Under the pieces are notes generated by a model. The model made no database searches and was not told the origin of the DNA. It worked only from the letters and a program-made list of their open reading frames with translations. This document shows, in pieces, positions 47,757 through 64,000 of a DNA stretch of 64,000 bases. Source of the DNA: Pagrus major (Eukaryota > Chordata > Actinopteri > Spariformes > Sparidae); NCBI RefSeq assembly GCF_040436345.1, contig NC_133234.1, positions 12,151,446-12,215,445 of the forward strand, read 5' to 3'. The stretch's first letter is position 1; the number at the start of each line of letters is the position of its first letter. The translations under genes were made by a program, and so were the position numbers.

Positions 47757-48604
47757 GCAGTTGTCACACCCATATGGAAGAAGGGGGTTGCAGAAATGAT
47801 GCGTGATGGCAGCTCTGACACTGTTGGTATGACGCACAGGGCGCATAGCTGAGGCGACCAAAAAAAAAAAAACACAAAATCTGGATCTTATCATTTTATA
47901 AAATCAGATTGTTCTTTGTTTTTCTTTACTTGTAGATTTACTTCGCCTTTTACTTTGGATCTATACACCTCTTTCCGACAGTTCAACTCAGGATCAGTCC
48001 AGTGCCCCGGGAGCAGCCTGCCCCTCCCGTGTCACAAATACCTGGGAACCCTGTTAATATGCTTCAATCGGACACTGTTTACTCTAACTTGCTCCATTCA
48101 AGGATTTCGCGGTCCAAGAATAGTCGGTGCTTAAAACGCAGGGCTGCGGGGAAGGAAGTGACATGCTACCTTCCACTCACTACACACACTTGGAGAGATT
48201 AGCGCGCAGGCAGCGGTAATCTGGTTTCAGGACCACGGACAGAGACTCCGCTTGGCCACGAAAGTTACCTCCATCCGGCGCGCTGCGAGACCTTTACGGG
48301 AGTGTCAAGAAGTTCACCTGGACGTGAAGGACTCTGGCAAAGTGGGGCTGACAATGTTTGTTCCGCTGGTTTTATCCAAATGCAGTTGAAGCAAATCAAA
48401 TCTGGACAATCGGTGTCGCTATAGATTCCGCCGCAAAGGAAACTGCGGGTTAATGATTCTAGGGATCAAGTAAAATCAAGGTTTTTTTCTTTTTTTTTTA
48501 TGTGTGAGTGAGAGCCACGGGGCGGAGGGAGTAGAGGAGAAGGCTGTGCGCTCGGTCGGGAGCGCGCAAAGACTGCACATTGGTCGGATCCTGGAGTCGT
48601 GAGG
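47757..48604 (+). promoter_or_regulatory. slc17a7: Promoter and 5' UTR region of slc17a7
   Basis: The 0.8 kb before the VGLUT1 start codon becomes G+C- and CpG-rich from about 48000, unlike the A/T-rich surroundings. No upstream splice acceptor is needed, because the first coding exon continues up into this stretch. The transcription start is not determinable; I infer about 48150-48500. Confidence 0.5.
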
Positions 48605-63516
<14,912 letters not shown>

Positions 63517-64000
63517 AACCAGGAGTGGTTTTAGTGAGGCCGAAACAGTACATCAACAGTGTGGAGTTTCACCTGACGGCGTGAAGAACTTTTAAAAAGG
63601 AAAGTGGGAGGGGACCATTTTCAGCAAACCTGACTGTACTATCATAACTGAACTTGAATTCAAAGAGACTCCACAGTGAAGGTGAAGACGTTAGTAAATG
63701 TAAAATGTGTGTTTGTGTGTGATTGTGTACATCGTGTGACAGACAATCTAAGTAAGAGTGTTTTAGGACTCATCAGCCTCCCTGCAATCTCTCTTGGAGG
63801 AGGGCTGTGTGGCTTACTTTGATGTTTATTCATTGTTAAAAAAAAAAAAAAGTAGGAATTTCTATACTATCTAACAGGATTTGGGTATCATTTGTATACC
63901 TCTCACTTACATTTGAATCATTCAAGATTACAAATCTCTAGGTACACATTGGTCACAAGCACATTTCTACTGTTGGGTGAAAACCTGTTGAGTTAATTGG
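63517..64000 (+). other. slc17a7: Start of the slc17a7 3' UTR
   Basis: Noncoding sequence after the TAA stop, with an A-rich run near 63838-63852. I see no AATAAA signal before the window ends, so the transcript probably runs past the edge. Confidence 0.6.

Overview
The window is vertebrate nuclear DNA, almost certainly from a ray-finned (probably percomorph) fish. The genes are split into many short exons with GT/AG borders, introns are compact, microsatellites are common, and many short interspersed repeats resemble families common in teleosts. I see no prokaryotic operon, CRISPR array, virus, or rRNA/tRNA gene.

Layout. (1) About 1.6-7.0 kb, minus strand: fam234a (formerly ITFG3). (2) 7.0-8.4 kb: a shared promoter region, head to head with luc7l. 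(3) 8.4-13.4 kb, plus strand: luc7l, a U1 snRNP splicing factor. (4) 12.3-19.0 kb: a tandem duplication of about 3.4 kb covering the tail-to-tail ends of luc7l and eps8l1. It leaves a second, truncated luc7l 3' end at 15.7-18.1 kb. (5) 18.5-28.5 kb, minus strand: eps8l1, an EPS8-family actin/Rac adaptor. (6) 31.0-about 40.9 kb, plus strand: an SLC6 neutral amino-acid-type transporter, probably slc6a16. (7) 43.1-47.1 kb, plus strand: a small proline-rich single-pass membrane protein that I cannot name. (8) 48.0-64.0 kb, plus strand: slc17a7 (vesicular glutamate transporter VGLUT1), with an 8-kb first intron full of repeats.

Reading frames were rebuilt by joining exons at visible splice sites. 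All five named genes and the unnamed one give uninterrupted frames: fam234a 11 coding exons/549 aa, luc7l 10/362 aa, eps8l1 18/671 aa, slc6a16-like 11/661 aa, the membrane protein 3/195 aa, slc17a7 13/582 aa. Where a human protein length is recalled it agrees well.

The genes do not form one pathway. fam234a-luc7l corresponds to a human 16p13.3 neighbourhood and eps8l1-slc6a16-slc17a7 to human 19q13 (recalled, not searched). The junction between the two blocks is the luc7l/eps8l1 boundary, which is also where the tandem duplication lies. That is the most interesting structure in the window. I found no convincing entirely new system; the best leads are the duplicated luc7l terminal exons, which keep splice sites and frame, and the unnamed membrane protein beside slc17a7.
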